Shown here one piece after another: positions 62,064-64,000 of a stretch of DNA of 64,000 nt. The notes below the pieces were generated by a model. The model saw nothing but the letters and a program-made list of their open reading frames with translations, was not told the origin of the DNA and searched no databases. This DNA comes from Microbacterium sufflavum (lineage in GTDB: Bacteria; Actinomycetota; Actinomycetes; Actinomycetales; Microbacteriaceae). The first letter of the stretch is position 1, and each line of letters opens with the position of its first letter. Both the position numbers and the translations under genes were made by a program. The stretch lies in NCBI RefSeq assembly GCF_023091155.1, contig NZ_JAHWXK010000002.1, positions 248,001 to 312,000 on the forward strand, read 5' to 3'.

Positions 62064-63284
62064 TCACCGCGGCGGGCGCCGTGCGGAAGGGCGGCGACGC
62101 ACCTGCTCCGCGGCACCGATGGACCCGAGGATGAGGGCCGTCTGCAGGATGAGGGCCTCGCGCGGGCCCGTGGCGTCCCACCCGATCACCTCGCTCACGC
62201 GCTTGAGGCGGTAGCGCACGGTGTTCGGATGCACGAACAGCTCGCGCGCGGTCGCCTCCAGCGAGCGGCCGTTGTCGAGGTAGCTCCACAGCGTCGTCAC
62301 CAGATCGGTCGAATGGGCCTGCAGTGGGCGGAAGATGCGTTCGACCAGCGTCTGCTTCGCGAGGGGGTCGCCCGCCAGAGCGCGCTCGGGCAGCAGGTCG
62401 TCGGCTTCCACCGGTCGCGGTGCGCTCCGCCAGGCGCGAGCCACCGCGAAGCCGGCGAGGGCCGCCCTGGCGCTCTGGCTCGCATCGACGAGGGCGGCGA
62501 CCGCGGGTCCGAGCACGACGAAGCCGGGCCCGAACGACGGCTCGAGCCGGGCGGCGATCTCCTGGAAGCCCAGCTCCTCGTCCTCGCCCTCCTGTCCGGC
62601 CACGCGGGCACGGCCGAGCACCAGGACGAGCCGTGAGCCCTGCACGCCGATCAGCACGTCGACTGCGAGCTTCCGCGCCGTCCGACGCACGAGGTCCACA
62701 TCGAACTGCGGAGGCGTCGTGCCGACCAGCACCGCGACCTCGCCGTGTCCGTGCCAGCCCAGGGCGGCGATGCGGCTCGGCAGCTCCTCGTCGGCCTCTC
62801 CCGTGAGGATCGAGTCCACCACGAGTGCCTCGAGGCGCGCATCCCACAGGCCGCGGGCCTCTGCGGCGCGGGCGTACACGTCGGCCGCGGCGAACGCGAC
62901 GTCGCGCGAGTACAGCAGGATGGCCTCGCGGAGATGCTCACCCTTGCCGGCGACGCGCTCCTCGGTCACCTCCACCGTCACGCGGATGAGCTGGAGCGTC
63001 TGCTGCAGGCTCACGCTGCGCAGGAGCTCCCGTGGCGCGGCGGCGAAGATGTCCGCCGCGATCCACGGGGTCGAGGTGGGGTCGTCGTACCACTGGATGA
63101 ACGAGGTGATGCCCGCCTGCGCCACCAGCCCGACCGCAGAACGGCGGGCCGGTGGCATGTCGGCGTACCACGGGAGCGTGTCCTCCAGCCGCTTGATCGT
63201 CACCGAGGCGATGTCACCGGAGATCCGGCGCAGCCAGGTGAGTGTCGCGGCCTTGTCCATGCCGGCGGCAGACGACGGTGTCAC
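62064..63284 (-). CDS. fasR: PucR-type regulator, FasR-like
   Basis: 406 residues. The C-terminus has the PucR HTH: LDNGRSLEATARELFVHPNTVRYRLKRVSEVIGWD. The central part resembles the CdaR/GGDEF-like domain of this family, and the N-terminal 150 residues are helical. In Streptomyces the regulator encoded just before fabD-fabH-acpP-fabF (FasR) activates that operon; the same order is seen here. Starts 7 bases after the aceE stop, so it may be cotranscribed with aceE. GTG 63284 or ATG 63260 could be the start. Confidence 0.85.
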   Translation of the reverse strand: MTPSSAAGMDKAATLTWLRRISGDIASVTIKRLEDTLPWYADMPPARRSAVGLVAQAGITSFIQWYDDPTSTPWIAADIFAAAPRELLRSVSLQQTLQLIRVTVEVTEERVAGKGEHLREAILLYSRDVAFAAADVYARAAEARGLWDARLEALVVDSILTGEADEELPSRIAALGWHGHGEVAVLVGTTPPQFDVDLVRRTARKLAVDVLIGVQGSRLVLVLGRARVAGQEGEDEELGFQEIAARLEPSFGPGFVVLGPAVAALVDASQSARAALAGFAVARAWRSAPRPVEADDLLPERALAGDPLAKQTLVERIFRPLQAHSTDLVTTLWSYLDNGRSLEATARELFVHPNTVRYRLKRVSEVIGWDATGPREALILQTALILGSIGAAEQVRRRPSARRPPR

Positions 63285-63291
63285 CGAAGGC

Positions 63292-64000
63292 TCAGCTTTC
63301 CCCGCCTGCGTTACCGCTGGTGCCGGCGTTCACATCGTGCAGACGGTACTTCTCGATGGCCTGTGCGGCGAGCGAACGGTCGACCGTGCCCTCCTCCGCG
63401 AGCGACTGCAGCGTGCGCACGACGATCGACGGACCGTCGATCTTGAAGAAGCGACGAGCAGCGGCACGCGTGTCGGAGAAGCCGAAACCGTCGGCGCCGA
63501 GCGTGGCGAAGCGGTTCGGCACCCACGGACGGATCTGGTCCTGGACGGCGTGCATGAAGTCGCTCACCGCCACGACCGGACCCTCGACGCCCTGCAGCTT
63601 CTGCGTGAGGTACGCCGTGCGCGGCTCCTGCTCGGGGTGGAGGAAGTTGTGCTCGTCGGCGGCGAGACCGTCGCGGCGCAGCTCCGTCCAGGAGGTGACC
63701 GACCACACGTCGGCGATCACGCCCCAGTCGTTCTTGAGCAGCTCCTGCGCCTCCATCGCCCACGGCAGTCCCACGCCCGACGCGAACAGCTGGGCGCGAG
63801 GCCCGTCGCCCTCGCCGACCGAGACGCGGTGGATGCCGCGGACGATGCCGTCGACGTCCACGTCCGCCGGCTCGGCGGGCTGCACCATCGGCTCGTTGTA
63901 CACCGTGAGGTAGTACATGACGTTCGGGTCTTCGTGCTCGCCGCCGTACATGCGCTCCAGACCGGAGCGGACGATGTGCGCGATCTCGTAGCCGTAGGCC
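63292..64000 (-). CDS. aceE: pyruvate dehydrogenase E1 component, 3' part
   Basis: C-terminal part (about 236 codons) of the homodimeric E1 subunit that decarboxylates pyruvate with thiamine diphosphate. Segments seen include YEIAHIVRSGLERMYG, MYYLTVYNEPMVQPAEP, QLFASGVGLPWAMEAQELL and DGFGFSDTRAAARRFFKIDGPSIV, all typical of AceE. The gene continues beyond the window edge. It supplies acetyl-CoA for the fab genes downstream. The last residues (NAGTSGNAGGES) are a short disordered tail. Confidence 0.95.
   Translation of the reverse strand, partial: AYGYEIAHIVRSGLERMYGGEHEDPNVMYYLTVYNEPMVQPAEPADVDVDGIVRGIHRVSVGEGDGPRAQLFASGVGLPWAMEAQELLKNDWGVIADVWSVTSWTELRRDGLAADEHNFLHPEQEPRTAYLTQKLQGVEGPVVAVSDFMHAVQDQIRPWVPNRFATLGADGFGFSDTRAAARRFFKIDGPSIVVRTLQSLAEEGTVDRSLAAQAIEKYRLHDVNAGTSGNAGGES

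Overview
The window is a 64 kb piece of a high-GC actinobacterial chromosome that fits the family Microbacteriaceae and most resembles Microbacterium. The basis is the roughly 70% GC codon use, the tkt-tal-pgi-zwf-opcA-pgl order, the fasR-fabD-fabH-acpP-fabF cluster beside aceE, DUF3099 and DUF3145 proteins, a tRNA-Asn with encoded CCA, and many start codons placed directly after a TANNNT hexamer (leaderless transcripts). There is no sign of a plasmid, prophage, insertion sequence or CRISPR array. Genes are dense, and no gene-free stretch exceeds about 330 bases (the longest, 13208-13533, holds the tRNA and its terminator).

Layout. 1-5300: 3' part of leuA, a VOC protein with a divergent TetR regulator, a TRIC-like channel, recO-uppS, and a P-loop nucleotide kinase-like protein. 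5300-13200: FrnE/DsbA-like oxidoreductase, Tat-exported metallophosphatase, glutathione peroxidase, dusB-dgt-dnaG and an orphan ABC ATPase. 13300-17400: tRNA-Asn, amino acid permease, septum-formation-type lipoprotein, def and a NIPA/DMT-like membrane protein. 17400-28300: the pentose phosphate operon (tkt to pgl), divergent from ctaB, then ctaA. 28500-32600: sufB-sufD-Rieske ferredoxin-sufC-sufT. 32700-37100: MalY/PatB-type C-S lyase with an MFS exporter, then a TetR gene (bioQ-like) divergent from bioM-bioN with two tandem palindromic operators between them. 37100-41100: acyltransferase, a NarL-type two-component pair and a DedA protein. 41200-46400: ABC-F ATPase, PNPOx-like protein, a SURF1 operon, fabG and an alpha/beta hydrolase. 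46400-50800: serB, divergent glgC/glgA (GlgM type), orphan ABC ATPase and rpmE2 with a structured leader. 50800-56200: small membrane protein, proline iminopeptidase-like hydrolase coupled to a GmrSD-type DUF262/DUF1524 protein, a putative 2OG-Fe(II) oxygenase behind an iron-box-like site, and DUF3145. 56200-64000: MocR regulator and divergent YczE membrane protein sharing a long palindrome, then the type II fatty acid synthesis cluster with its PucR-type regulator and the 3' part of aceE.

How the genes work together. The PPP operon supplies NADPH and pentoses. ctaA and ctaB make heme A for the aa3 oxidase, which SURF1 helps assemble. The suf operon builds Fe-S clusters. aceE feeds acetyl-CoA to fabD/H/acpP/F, where biotin-dependent carboxylation is also needed (bioQ-bioMN). 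Most of the window is core metabolism. The parts most worth a second look are regulatory: the BioQ-type and MocR-type operators, the iron-box oxygenase, the leaders and internal hairpins, and the systematic leaderless promoters. One defence-like gene (GmrSD) stands apart. All functional calls come from reading motifs and neighbourhoods; no database search was run.
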